Part shown: positions 17,701 to 26,183 of the stretch, one piece after another
Position numbering within the stretch: the first letter of the stretch is position 1
How the letters are laid out: every line of letters begins with the position of its first letter
Assembly: GCA_009377395.1 (NCBI GenBank)
Contig: WHUB01000002.1
Coordinates: 47,231 to 111,230, forward strand
Direction of reading: 5' to 3'
Length of the DNA stretch: 64,000 nt
Origin: Actinophytocola sp.
GTDB lineage: Bacteria; Actinomycetota; Actinomycetes; Mycobacteriales; Pseudonocardiaceae
Made by a program: the position numbers and the translations under genes
The notes under the pieces: generated by a model
Seen by the model: only the letters and a program-made list of their open reading frames with translations
Database searches by the model: none
What the model was told of the DNA's origin: nothing

Positions 17701-20260
17701 CGACCAGCGGCTACGGCTGCTGGCCACCGCGACCGACTACGCCGAGCTGCCGAAGGCGGCGCGCACCCTCGCCGAGATCGCCGCGGGTAAGGACGGCACC
17801 TCCGATCTGGTCGCGGACCTCTACCTGACCTGGCCGGACCAGCCGACCGGCGCCGACGCGGCCGATGTCATGGCGGCCCGGCTGCGCGCCGTGCTCAGCG
17901 AGGTGCCCGAGCTGACGCGGGCCCGCCGCGTCACCACGACGGTGGCGGGCGCGGGGCGCGGCCCGACGATGCACCATCACTTCACGTTCCGGCCGTCCAC
18001 CGCAGGGCTGACCGAGGAGCGGCTGATCAGGGGACTTCACCCGCTCGTCGCGCAGCGGTTGCAGCTGCAGCGGCTGAGCAACTTCGACCTGACCCGGCTG
18101 CCGTCCGCCGACGAGGACGTCTACCTGTTCCGGTGCGTCGCGCCGCACAACCAGTCCGACGAGCGGCTGGTCGCGATGGCGCAGGTGCGTGACCTGACAC
18201 CGCTGCGAGACAACGACGACAGGCTGGTCTCGCTGCCCGCGGCGGAGGGCGCGCTCGCCGCGTGCCTCGACGCGATCCGCAAGGTGCAGGCGCAGCGGCA
18301 GCAGAAGAACCGGCTCGACACCAACCGGATCCTGATCTACGCCTGGCCACCGAGCGAGCTGACGGCGGACGAGGTGACCGCGCTCGCGGAGCGGATCGTG
18401 CCGTCCACGGCAGGCGCGGGCATCGAGGAGGTCCGATTCATCGGGCGGCAGCGCGACCGCGACACCGGCACGCTGCACGACGTCGCGGTGCGGGTGTCCT
18501 ACGACCCGAGCTCCGGGGTCGAGGTAACGATCGGCGAGCCGACGACGGAGCCGATCACGCCGCTGGACGACTACGCGCAGCGGGTGCTACGGGCGCGCAG
18601 GCGCGGCACGGTGTACCCGTACGAGCTGATCGAGCTGCTCACCGGCAAGGACGGCGACTTCACCGAGTACGACCTCGACGACTTCGGCGCACTGGTGCCG
18701 GTCGACCGGCCGAAGGGCCACAACAAGGCGGCGATCGTCACCGGGGTCGTCAGCACGCCGACCGCACGCCACCCGGAAGGCGTCACGCGGGTGGTGCTGC
18801 TGGGTGACCCGACGAAGGCGCTCGGCGCGCTGGCCGAGCCGGAGTGTGCCCGGGTGATCGGTGCGCTGAACCTGGCCGAGCGGCTCGAGGTGCCGGTGGA
18901 GTGGTTCGCGCTGTCGGCGGGCGCGAAGATCTCGATGGACTCCGGCACCGAGAACCTGGACTGGGTCGGTCGCACGCTGCAACGCATAGTCCGGTTCACG
19001 CAGGACGGCGGCGAGATCAACGTCGTGGTGGCGGGCATCAACGTCGGCGCGCAGCCGTACTGGAACGCCGAGGCGACGATGCTCATGCACACCAAGGGAA
19101 TCCTGGTGATGACGCCGGACTCGGCGATGGTGCTGACCGGCAAGCAGTCGCTCGACTTCTCCGGCGGCGTCTCGGCCGAGGACAACTTCGGCATCGGCGG
19201 CTACGACCGGGTGATGGGGCCGAACGGGCAGGCGCAGTACTGGGCGCCCGACCTCGCCGGGGCGCGGGACGTGCTGATGTCGCACTACGACCACTCCTAC
19301 GTCGTGCCCGGCGAGTCCGGGCCGCGCCGGGTGACGACGTCCGACCCGACCGATCGGGACATCTCGCCGTTCCCGCACGAGCTGGCGGGCAGCGACTTCA
19401 CCACGGTCGGCGAGATCTTCACCGCGAACCCGGAGCGCAAGAAGGCGTTCGACATCCGCACGCTGATGCGGGCGGTCGCCGACGCCGACCACCCGCTGCT
19501 GGAACGCTGGGCGGGCATGGCGGACGCCGAGATGGCCGTCGTCACCGACACCCACCTCGGCGGCTATCCGGTGTGCCTGATCGGGATCGAGTCGCAGTCC
19601 GTGCCGCGCCGTGGTTTCCCGCCGACCGACGGGCCGGACACCTACACCGCGGGCACGCTGTTCCCGCGCTCGTCGAAGAAGGTGGCCCGCGCCATCAACG
19701 CGGCGAGCGGCAACCGGCCGCTGGTGGTGCTGGCGAACCTGTCCGGCTTCGACGGCTCGCCGGAGTCGATGCGCAAGCTGCAACTGGAGTACGGCGCCGA
19801 GATCGGGCGGGCGATCGTCAACTTCGACGGGCCGATCGTGTTCTGCGTGATCTCCCGCTACCACGGCGGCGCGTTCGTGGTGTTCTCCAAGGCGCTCAAC
19901 CCGAACATGACCGTGCTGGCGGTCGACGGCTCGTACGCCTCGGTGATCGGCGGCGCGCCCGCGGCGGCGGTGGTGTTCCCGGGCGAGGTCAACGCGCGCA
20001 CCGCGGCCGACGAGCGGGTGCGGGCGGTCGAGGAGCGGCTGGCTGCGGCGTCGGGCGCCGAGCGGGCCGCGCTGGCGACCGAGCTCGCCGAGACGCGCGC
20101 GGCGGTGCGCTCGGAGAAGCTGGGGCAGGTGGCAGCGGAGTTCGACGCGGTGCACAGCATCCGGCGGGCCGTCGACGTCGGCTCGGTGGACGCCATCATC
20201 TCGCACACCCGGCTGCGCCCGGAGCTGATCGAGGCGGTGGCGCGCGGCGTGGCTCGCTGA
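14747..20260 (+). CDS. Single-chain multidomain acyl-CoA (acetyl/propionyl-CoA) carboxylase: BC-BCCP-central-CT
   Basis: BC: LMLKATAGGGGRGIRVV, LEVNTRLQVEHPITE; BCCP: VIVLESMKMETVLRAP (Lys at nt 16631); CT: GEVNARTAADERV, RYHGGAFVVFSK; GTG start after AGGAGG. Confidence 0.92.
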   Translation: MFRRVVIVNRGEAAMRLIHAVRDLSAETGSPIETVALYTDAERTATFVREADIGYCLGPAADRPYLDMAVLERALTDTGVDAAWVGWGFVAEDPAFAELCERIGVTFIGPSADAMRRLGDKIGAKQLAEEVGVPVAPWSGGPIGDADAARHAAKEIGYPLMLKATAGGGGRGIRVVTSDDELTDAFTRTSEEAARAFGSGVVFLERLVTGARHVEVQVISDGETAWALGVRDCSVQRRNQKIIEESSCPLLDADQIHQLKSSAERLAVAVGYRGAATVEFLYQPIERLFAFLEVNTRLQVEHPITEATTGTDLVKAQLHVASGGKLTGDMPPESGHAIEARLNAEDPDRDFAPAPGRIALLDLPAGPGIRVDTGVTAGDTIPADFDSMIAKIIAYGRTREEAFGRLRRAIRETTVIIEGGVSNKSFLLDLLDEDAVVSATADTGWIDRVRAEGGLVSDRHSGIALAAAAIEAYEDAEHTERQRLFATAHGGRPQVQHEVDRAIDLSLRGTSYRVKVAKIGPHRFRIEIGADDTDVTTVDADLERYGSGGNGHRDAATGRIVVNGHSFRLVTHTHGPVHLIEVDGTAHRVSRDEGGVLRSQSPALVVATPVEAGAEVEAGAPVIVLESMKMETVLRAPFAATLRECFVAAGSQVETGAPLLRLEPRADDDEEPAATAAPVDLALPAPSNGSPADRAARHLEDMRSILLGFDVDPDDDGSILRGYVANRAAADETRLAAEVELLELFADISELSRNKPAGEETRAETRVHSAREYFHSYLQSLDVERAGVSETFTHRLQQVLGRYGVDDLERSEALEEAVFRIFLAQQRVSADVEVVTTVLRQWLTDPPPVGDARFTAGEAVEHLVAATQLRFPAVGDLARGVAFRWFAQPMLRRTRAEVYAGVRGHLRYLDEHPDAPDRAERVKEMVASPEPLVRLLGQRIGRQGCDLGPLLEVMTRRYYRARGLEDVRCYETGGQSFVSTSFVLDDQRLRLLATATDYAELPKAARTLAEIAAGKDGTSDLVADLYLTWPDQPTGADAADVMAARLRAVLSEVPELTRARRVTTTVAGAGRGPTMHHHFTFRPSTAGLTEERLIRGLHPLVAQRLQLQRLSNFDLTRLPSADEDVYLFRCVAPHNQSDERLVAMAQVRDLTPLRDNDDRLVSLPAAEGALAACLDAIRKVQAQRQQKNRLDTNRILIYAWPPSELTADEVTALAERIVPSTAGAGIEEVRFIGRQRDRDTGTLHDVAVRVSYDPSSGVEVTIGEPTTEPITPLDDYAQRVLRARRRGTVYPYELIELLTGKDGDFTEYDLDDFGALVPVDRPKGHNKAAIVTGVVSTPTARHPEGVTRVVLLGDPTKALGALAEPECARVIGALNLAERLEVPVEWFALSAGAKISMDSGTENLDWVGRTLQRIVRFTQDGGEINVVVAGINVGAQPYWNAEATMLMHTKGILVMTPDSAMVLTGKQSLDFSGGVSAEDNFGIGGYDRVMGPNGQAQYWAPDLAGARDVLMSHYDHSYVVPGESGPRRVTTSDPTDRDISPFPHELAGSDFTTVGEIFTANPERKKAFDIRTLMRAVADADHPLLERWAGMADAEMAVVTDTHLGGYPVCLIGIESQSVPRRGFPPTDGPDTYTAGTLFPRSSKKVARAINAASGNRPLVVLANLSGFDGSPESMRKLQLEYGAEIGRAIVNFDGPIVFCVISRYHGGAFVVFSKALNPNMTVLAVDGSYASVIGGAPAAAVVFPGEVNARTAADERVRAVEERLAAASGAERAALATELAETRAAVRSEKLGQVAAEFDAVHSIRRAVDVGSVDAIISHTRLRPELIEAVARGVAR

Positions 20261-20265
20261 CCTCC

Positions 20266-20338
20266 GGCACCGCGAGTCCCGGGATACGGTGCCGCGAGTC
20301 CCCGGGACTCGCGGCACCAGAACGCGGGACTCGCGGCG
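20266..20338. repeat. GCGAGTCCC-family intergenic repeat with a 31-bp perfect inverted repeat (20288-20318)
   Basis: GGTGCCGCGAGTCCC-C-GGGACTCGCGGCACC; shared with 23889-23981. Confidence 0.85.
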
Positions 20339-20359
20339 TCGGTTGCCTTCGACCCACGC

Positions 20360-20378
20360 CAAGGTTAGGCTCACCTAA
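20360..20378. promoter_or_regulatory. IdeR/DmdR-type iron box CAAGGTTAGGCTCACCTAA
   Basis: 16/19 identity to TTAGGTTAGGCTAACCTAA, immediately upstream of the ATG at 20380. Confidence 0.8.
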
Positions 20379-20379
20379 C

Positions 20380-21186
20380 ATGACCAGCACGGTACGGAAG
20401 CGGCCCCCCGCGCCCTCCCCCGAGGCGAAGGCCAAGTCGATCGCGGCGCGGCGCGCATCGGCACGGCTGGCGCCCGCCGCCGCGCACGAGCTGACCGGCG
20501 AGATCACCGGCAGGGCGACCGGGGCGGCGGCGCCGACGACCCCGCGGCTGTGCCACGTGCACAACAGCGGCGGCGCGAGCATCCTGCTCGACGAGCGGGA
20601 CCCGCTCGTCGACACCACGTCGACCGCACCCGGCGGCGACCTCCCCGTGCTGCTCGAGCTGACCGACCTCGCGCCGGTCGGGCTGCGGGAGCGTACCCGG
20701 GGCCTGCTGTGGATCACCGGCTGGCTCCGGCTGCTGCCCACGCAGACGGACCGGCAGCTGGCGCTCGACATCGCCGAGGAGCGCCCGGCCGCCGAACTGC
20801 TCGACATCGGCCACGGCGTGCGGTTGCTGTGCCTGCACCCGTCGTCGCTCGTGCTCGCCGACAGCGACGGCACCCAGCCGCTGCTGCCCCGGCAGTTCGC
20901 CGAGGCCGAGCCGGATCCGTTCTGCGAGTACGAGCACTACTGGCTGCGGCATCTGGAAGGCGAGCACGCCGACGTCGTCGACGCGCTGGCGCGGCACGTG
21001 CCCGCCGAGCTGCGACACGGCACGATCCGGCCGCTCAGCCTGGACCAGTTCGGGCTCCGGCTGCGGGTCGAGACCGACAGCGGGGACCACGACGTGCGGC
21101 TGGCGTTCCGGCAGCCAGCGGTCACCCCGAAACAGCTCGGCGTCGAGATGCGACGTCTCGTCGGCTGCCCGTTCCTCGCCGCGTAA
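20380..21186 (+). CDS. DUF2470-domain protein (heme/iron-associated)
   Basis: C-terminal EHYWLRHLEGEHADVVDALARHVPAELRHGTIRPLSLDQFGLRLRVETDSGDHDVRLAF. Confidence 0.8.
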   Translation: MTSTVRKRPPAPSPEAKAKSIAARRASARLAPAAAHELTGEITGRATGAAAPTTPRLCHVHNSGGASILLDERDPLVDTTSTAPGGDLPVLLELTDLAPVGLRERTRGLLWITGWLRLLPTQTDRQLALDIAEERPAAELLDIGHGVRLLCLHPSSLVLADSDGTQPLLPRQFAEAEPDPFCEYEHYWLRHLEGEHADVVDALARHVPAELRHGTIRPLSLDQFGLRLRVETDSGDHDVRLAFRQPAVTPKQLGVEMRRLVGCPFLAA

Positions 21187-21218
21187 GGTGTAGCTCCCCC
21201 GGCAGGGAACGAGGAACC

Positions 21219-22031
21219 GTGTTGAGCAACTTACGCGGCTGGCTGTCGCCCGCGCAGGCCCCGCGCCCCGACGTGGTCACCGACGCCTCGCAGCGCAGGG
21301 CGATCGTGATCGAGGTCGTCATCGTCTTCGCCCTCACCCTCGGCCTCTCCGCGATGCAGAGCCTGCTCTCGCTGCTCGAGTCGTTGCTGCGAGCCGGGGC
21401 GCTGTCCGAGCAGCACATCGCGCTGAACCGCCCGCAGGCCGCCATCGGCCTCATCGACATGCTCATGCAGGTGCTGGGCGCCGTGCAGCTGATCGCCTGG
21501 GGCGCCATGGGGCTGTACCTGCTCTGGCGGGCCGGCTTCAAGCTCGCTCAGATCGGCATGCCGCCCCGGATCGGCGGCCGCGACCTCGGCATCGGCGTCG
21601 CGCTCACCGCCGTCATCGGCATCCCCGGCCTGGTGTTGTACCTGGTCAGCTGGCAGCTCGGGCTCAGCGTGACGGTGGTGCCCTCGCTGCTCGACGAGAC
21701 CTGGTGGCGGCCGATCACGCTGACGCTGTCCGCCTTCGGCAACGCCTTCGCCGAAGAGGTGCTGCTCGTCGGCTTCCTGCTCACCCGGCTGGGGCAGCTG
21801 GGGATGTCCGCCAACTCGTCGTTGCTGCTCTCGTCGTTGCTACGCGGCGCCTATCACCTCTACCAGGGCGCGGCCGGGTTCGTCGGCAACATCGTGATGG
21901 GACTCGTTTTCGGCCGGGTGTGGCAACGCACCAACCGGCTGTGGCCGCTGGTGATCGCGCATACCCTGCTGGACTTCGTCGCCTTCGTCGGCTACGCGCT
22001 GCTCGAGCCGGTGCTGCCCTGGCTGCCTTAA
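21219..22031 (+). CDS. CPBP (CAAX/Abi) family intramembrane metalloprotease
   Basis: [13 protein letters not shown] ... [10 protein letters not shown] ... IAHTLLDFV motifs in a multi-TM protein. Confidence 0.85.
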   Translation: MLSNLRGWLSPAQAPRPDVVTDASQRRAIVIEVVIVFALTLGLSAMQSLLSLLESLLRAGALSEQHIALNRPQAAIGLIDMLMQVLGAVQLIAWGAMGLYLLWRAGFKLAQIGMPPRIGGRDLGIGVALTAVIGIPGLVLYLVSWQLGLSVTVVPSLLDETWWRPITLTLSAFGNAFAEEVLLVGFLLTRLGQLGMSANSSLLLSSLLRGAYHLYQGAAGFVGNIVMGLVFGRVWQRTNRLWPLVIAHTLLDFVAFVGYALLEPVLPWLP

Positions 22032-22041
22032 GCTCGGGTAC

Positions 22042-23229
22042 GTGATATCCCGGGTGGACAGTGAGGTCGGCCAGCTGCGCACCGTGCTGCTGCACCGGCC
22101 GGGCGAGGAGCTCAAGCGGCTCACGCCCCGCAACAACGACGCGCTGCTGTTCGACTCGATCCCGTGGGTCGCCCGCGCGCAGGACGAGCACGATCGGTTC
22201 GCGGAGGTGCTGCGCTCCCGCGACGTCGAGGTGCTGCTGCTCGCCGACATGCTGCGCACCGCGCTCGCCGATCCCGCCGCGCACGACGCGGGCGTGCTGG
22301 CGGCCGTCGACCGGCGCAGGCTCGGCACCGACCTCGCCGACGTGCTCAGCTCCCATCTGTCCAGTGTGGACGCGCCGACGCTCGCCGAGACGCTGATCGC
22401 GGGCCTGACGTTCGAGGAGCTTCCCGCCGCGGAAGGGGCCTCGCTCGTCCGCGAGATGCACCACCCGCACGACTTCGCCATCGACCCGCTGCCGAACCTG
22501 CTGTTCACCCGGGACTCGTCGGTGTGGATCGCCGACACCGCCGCGGTGGCGTCGCTGGCCCTGCCCGCCAGGCGCAGGGAGACGTCGCTGCTCGACCTGA
22601 TCTACGACTTCCACCCGCGCTTCGCCGACACCGAACTGGCCTACGGCTCCCACCACGCCCCGGTCGAGGGCGGCGACGTGCTGCTGCTCGCGCCCGGGGT
22701 GGTCGCCATCGGCGTCGGCGAGCGGACCACGGCCGCCGGTGCCGAGTCGCTGGCGCGGTCGGTGTTCGCCGACGACCTCGCCCACACCGTGCTGGCCGTG
22801 CCGATCACGCAGCGCAGGGCCACCATGCATCTGGACACCGTGTGCACCATGGTCGACACCGACGCCGTCGTGATGTACCCGCTCGCCCGCGACGAGCTCA
22901 TCGCCTACACGCTGCGCGCCGACGACGACGGCCTGCGGGTGGACGGCCCCGCGCCGTTTCTCATGGCGGCGGCCGCCGCCATGGGCATCGACCGGCTGCG
23001 GGTGATCGACACCGGGCTCGACCCGGTTACGGCGGAACGGGAGCAGTGGGACGACGGCAACAACACCCTCGCGATCGCGCCGGGCACGGTCGTCGGCTAC
23101 GAGCGCAACGTCGAGACCAACGCGCGGCTGACGCAGGCGGGCATCGAGGTGCTGCCGATCGCGGGCTCCGAGCTCGGCTCCGGCCGGGGCGGGCCGCGCT
23201 GCATGTCCTGCCCCATTTCGCGGGAATGA
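22042..23229 (+). CDS. arcA: Arginine deiminase
   Basis: [45 protein letters not shown]-terminal [11 protein letters not shown] catalytic Cys. Confidence 0.95.
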   Translation: MISRVDSEVGQLRTVLLHRPGEELKRLTPRNNDALLFDSIPWVARAQDEHDRFAEVLRSRDVEVLLLADMLRTALADPAAHDAGVLAAVDRRRLGTDLADVLSSHLSSVDAPTLAETLIAGLTFEELPAAEGASLVREMHHPHDFAIDPLPNLLFTRDSSVWIADTAAVASLALPARRRETSLLDLIYDFHPRFADTELAYGSHHAPVEGGDVLLLAPGVVAIGVGERTTAAGAESLARSVFADDLAHTVLAVPITQRRATMHLDTVCTMVDTDAVVMYPLARDELIAYTLRADDDGLRVDGPAPFLMAAAAAMGIDRLRVIDTGLDPVTAEREQWDDGNNTLAIAPGTVVGYERNVETNARLTQAGIEVLPIAGSELGSGRGGPRCMSCPISRE

Positions 23230-23342
23230 TTCCTGCAAAGAAGAGGAGAGCCTTACCGAAATGAGCCAAACCTTTCCTCGCGAATTGTAGATCACTATTT
23301 TTTCGATGGCATTCCCGTCGATATCGGAGCTATTGTCGAAAT

Positions 23343-23888
23343 ATGTCTACAACCAAGAAAGAACCGCGTTCGAAGTTCTATGAGCTCCTGCAACAGCAGG
23401 TGAGCAATGAGGTCCGCGCGTCGCAACAGTACGTCGCGCTCGCGGTGTGGTTCGACTCCGAGGACATGCCGCGACTCGCCAAGCGCTTCTACACGCAGGC
23501 CGTCGAGGAGCGCAATCATGCGCTGGCGATCGTGCAGTATCTGCTCGACACCGACCATCACGTCGAGATTCCCGGCACCGGCGAGATCCGCAACGACTTC
23601 TCCGAGCCGGTCGAACTCATCGAGTTCGCGCTGAACCAGGAGAAGGACGTCGCGCGCGATATCGAGAACCTGGCACGGACCGCCCGCGCCGAGGACGACT
23701 ACACCGGCGAGCAGTTCCTGCAATGGTTCCTCAAGGAACAGGTCGAGGAGATCTCGCGGATGTCGACGCTGCTCAACGTCGCCAAGCGCGCGAAGGGCAA
23801 CGTGTTCGAGATCGAGCGGTTCCTCGACACCGAGTCCGGCGGCGGCGTCGACCCGACCATGCCGCCGGTCGCGGGCGGCGCGCTGTAA
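23343..23888 (+). CDS. Ferritin
   Basis: LLQQQVSNEVRASQQYVALAVWFDSEDMPRLAKRFYTQAVEERNHA ferroxidase-type four-helix bundle. Confidence 0.93.
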   Translation: MSTTKKEPRSKFYELLQQQVSNEVRASQQYVALAVWFDSEDMPRLAKRFYTQAVEERNHALAIVQYLLDTDHHVEIPGTGEIRNDFSEPVELIEFALNQEKDVARDIENLARTARAEDDYTGEQFLQWFLKEQVEEISRMSTLLNVAKRAKGNVFEIERFLDTESGGGVDPTMPPVAGGAL

Positions 23889-23981
23889 CGTCGCGAGTCC
23901 CGAGTTACCGGGTCGCGAGTCCCGGGATACACGGTCGCGAGTTCCGGGGACTCGCGGCACCGGAACGTGGGACTCGCGACG
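23889..23981. repeat. GCGAGTCCC-family intergenic repeat bounded by 13-bp perfect inverted repeats
   Basis: CGTCGCGAGTCCC ... GGGACTCGCGACG; internal 22-nt units CGCGAGTCCCGAGTTACCGGGT / CGCGAGTCCCGGGATACACGGT. Confidence 0.85.
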
Positions 23982-23991
23982 CAGGCCAGGG

Positions 23992-24720
23992 TCAGCCGCA
24001 GTCCTGCTTCTCGTTGACCAGTTGCAGGCGGCTGACCCGGTCGTCGGCGCCGATCGTCACCCGGTAGTAGCCACCGGCGCCGGTCGCGATGGTGTAGCGC
24101 GCCGCGGACCGGTCGACCGGGTAGCTGCGCTCCACCTGTTCCCTGGTCGAGCCGACCGAGACGCCCTCCGGGGTGCTCGCCGTGCTCGCGGTGACGACGG
24201 CGAGTCCGTCCTCGGCCGAGACCACGATGTCGCGCACCTCGCGGCCGGCCTCGGCCAGCCGGTACCGCGCGCAGCCGGTGGCCGGCGGCGCCGCGGGGTG
24301 GGCGAGCATGCCGGTCTGCCGGATCTCGGCGTACGACATGCCGAGCCGCAGCACGCCGTAGCCGCGCGGCCCGAGCCGCGTCGGCCTCGACGGCGCGAGC
24401 TGCCGTGCCATGACATCCGCCCCTGAGCGGGCTTCGGCCGCGGGCGGGGCGGACGTGGGTCGCGCGTCCTGTGCCAGCGATGACTCCGTGCCCGGCTGCG
24501 GAATCGCCAGCAGGACGCCGCCCGCGAGCGCGGCGGCGACGGCGAGCGAGCCGCCGGTCGCGTAGCCGATCTCGCGCCGCCTGCGCCTGCGCCGCGCGGC
24601 GGCCACGATGGCGTCCTTCGCCGCCGCCGTCGGCCGCAGCGCGAGCCGGTCGTCGGCGAGCGACGCGCGCAGGCCGTCGGTGAACTCGGCGAGTTCGGCG
24701 TCGTCGTCGTGCTCGGTCAC
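23992..24720 (-). CDS. Single-TM protein adjacent to SigE-family sigma factor (possible anti-sigma)
   Basis: N-terminal acidic region then TM IGYATGGSLAVAAALAGGVLLAI; downstream partner of 24734-25231. Confidence 0.7.
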   Translation of the reverse strand: MTEHDDDAELAEFTDGLRASLADDRLALRPTAAAKDAIVAAARRRRRRREIGYATGGSLAVAAALAGGVLLAIPQPGTESSLAQDARPTSAPPAAEARSGADVMARQLAPSRPTRLGPRGYGVLRLGMSYAEIRQTGMLAHPAAPPATGCARYRLAEAGREVRDIVVSAEDGLAVVTASTASTPEGVSVGSTREQVERSYPVDRSAARYTIATGAGGYYRVTIGADDRVSRLQLVNEKQDCG

Positions 24721-24733
24721 GTCCGGCCTCCCT

Positions 24734-25231
24734 TCACCCGTCGCTCTCGATCGGCGTGCCGACCCGGGTCCGCAGCGTCGCGATCGCCTTGCTCGCCTGG
24801 CTCTTCACCGTTCCCGGACTGACCCCGAGCGAGTCGGCTATCTCGCTTTCGGAGAGTCCCTCGTAATAACGCAGCACGATGACGGCGCGTTGCCTCGGCG
24901 GCAACTGCCCGACCGCCCGCAGCAACGGCTCGTGCTCGAACGGGTCGGCCTCGGTGTAGCCGCGCTGCTCCGGGGTTTCGGCGACCAGCGTCTCCCGCTT
25001 GACGCGCCGCCACCTGCTGATGTGGGCGTTGGCCATCGACCGTCTGATGTAGGCGACCGGGTCGGTGGTCTTGCGGCGAACGCTGGGCCACCTCGAGCCG
25101 ATCTTCTCCAGCACGGTCTGCACCAGATCGCTGGCATCGTGCGGGTTTCCGGTGAGCACGTAGCCGTAGCGCAACAGCCCGGACAGCTCGGCCTCGACGA
25201 ACTCCCCGAAGTCCGCGAGGTCGCTTGCCAC
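24734..25231 (-). CDS. SigE-family ECF RNA polymerase sigma factor
   Basis: Region 2 FVEAELSGLLRYGYVLTGNPHDASDLVQTVLEK; region 4 LPPRQRAVIVLRYYEGLSESEIADSLGVSPGTVKSQASKA. Confidence 0.92.
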   Translation of the reverse strand: MASDLADFGEFVEAELSGLLRYGYVLTGNPHDASDLVQTVLEKIGSRWPSVRRKTTDPVAYIRRSMANAHISRWRRVKRETLVAETPEQRGYTEADPFEHEPLLRAVGQLPPRQRAVIVLRYYEGLSESEIADSLGVSPGTVKSQASKAIATLRTRVGTPIESDG

Positions 25232-25244
25232 GAATGCCTCCCGG

Positions 25245-26129
25245 TCAGCGCAGCGTGAACTGCCGGCCGATCAGCCCGTCCCTCGCCCGGCGCTCGGCCG
25301 CGTCGAGTGGCTGCTCCGCCAGGCTCACCAGGGCCTCCTCCAGCCGCGCGCCGAGCTGCTTGGCGGGCTCGACCCACTCCCGCGCGTGCGCGTCGGGGTC
25401 GAGGTCCCACACCGGGACGAGCAGCCCATGCGCCCGGAACGACCCCGCGTAGCGGGACTCTTCGCCGAGCGCGAGCTCGCCCCGCACCGACAACCGTGCC
25501 AGCGCCTTGAGCACCTCGTTCTCGTCCTCCTGCCGCACCCAGCGCAGGTGCGCCTTCTCGCCCGCGTCCACCCAGTACGCGGCCGGGCCGATGCGCTCGG
25601 TCGGCTTGATCGCCTCGTTGGCCCGCTCCAGTGAGAGCGCGACCTCGCTGGTCGGCTCGGTGTCGGCGTCCATCCACCAGGAGAAGTCCTCGTGCAGCTG
25701 CGGCTCGAGCTCGGCGTCGGCGACGAGCAGGTCCTGCAGGCGCTCGTGCTCGCTCGGCTCGCTGGTGGTGTCCGGCGCGGCGAGCACGGCGCCGGGCTCG
25801 GCGTCGAGCACCCAGCGCAGCGAGCGGCCGACGTCCCGGCTCACGTCGGAGGAGCGGGTCTGCACCTGGAGGCCGACGAACCGCTCGCCGTCGGCGCGCA
25901 CCATCGCGGCGGCGGCACCGGGCAGCACGCTCGCCAGCGTGACCTGCTTGTCCCCGGCGTCGGCCAGCGTCAGCGGCGCGGTCGCCGACGGGACGAACTC
26001 CCGCAGCGCGATCAGCTCGGGCTCGGCGGCAAGCCCCTCGAACGGCCTGCCGACGAAGACGTCCCTGACCTTGCGGCGCCTGCCTTCCGCCCGGCGTTCC
26101 GTCCGTGCCTTCCGGGAACCCTTGCCCAC
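25245..26129 (-). CDS. DUF5926-like conserved hypothetical protein
   Basis: MGKGSRKARTERRAEGRRRKVRDVFVGRPFEGLAAEPELIALREFVPSATAP. Confidence 0.8.
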   Translation of the reverse strand: MGKGSRKARTERRAEGRRRKVRDVFVGRPFEGLAAEPELIALREFVPSATAPLTLADAGDKQVTLASVLPGAAAAMVRADGERFVGLQVQTRSSDVSRDVGRSLRWVLDAEPGAVLAAPDTTSEPSEHERLQDLLVADAELEPQLHEDFSWWMDADTEPTSEVALSLERANEAIKPTERIGPAAYWVDAGEKAHLRWVRQEDENEVLKALARLSVRGELALGEESRYAGSFRAHGLLVPVWDLDPDAHAREWVEPAKQLGARLEEALVSLAEQPLDAAERRARDGLIGRQFTLR

Positions 26130-26183
26130 GTCGGTCCTCCTCGCGACAAAGTTCGAGTGCGCTGGTGAGACGCTACCCGGCGG

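Noticed and set aside
18844-20270. Upstream part of the 780-aa ORF before the DUF2470 gene
   Set aside because: It overlaps the carboxylase gene out of frame; the real start is ATG 20380 just after the iron box
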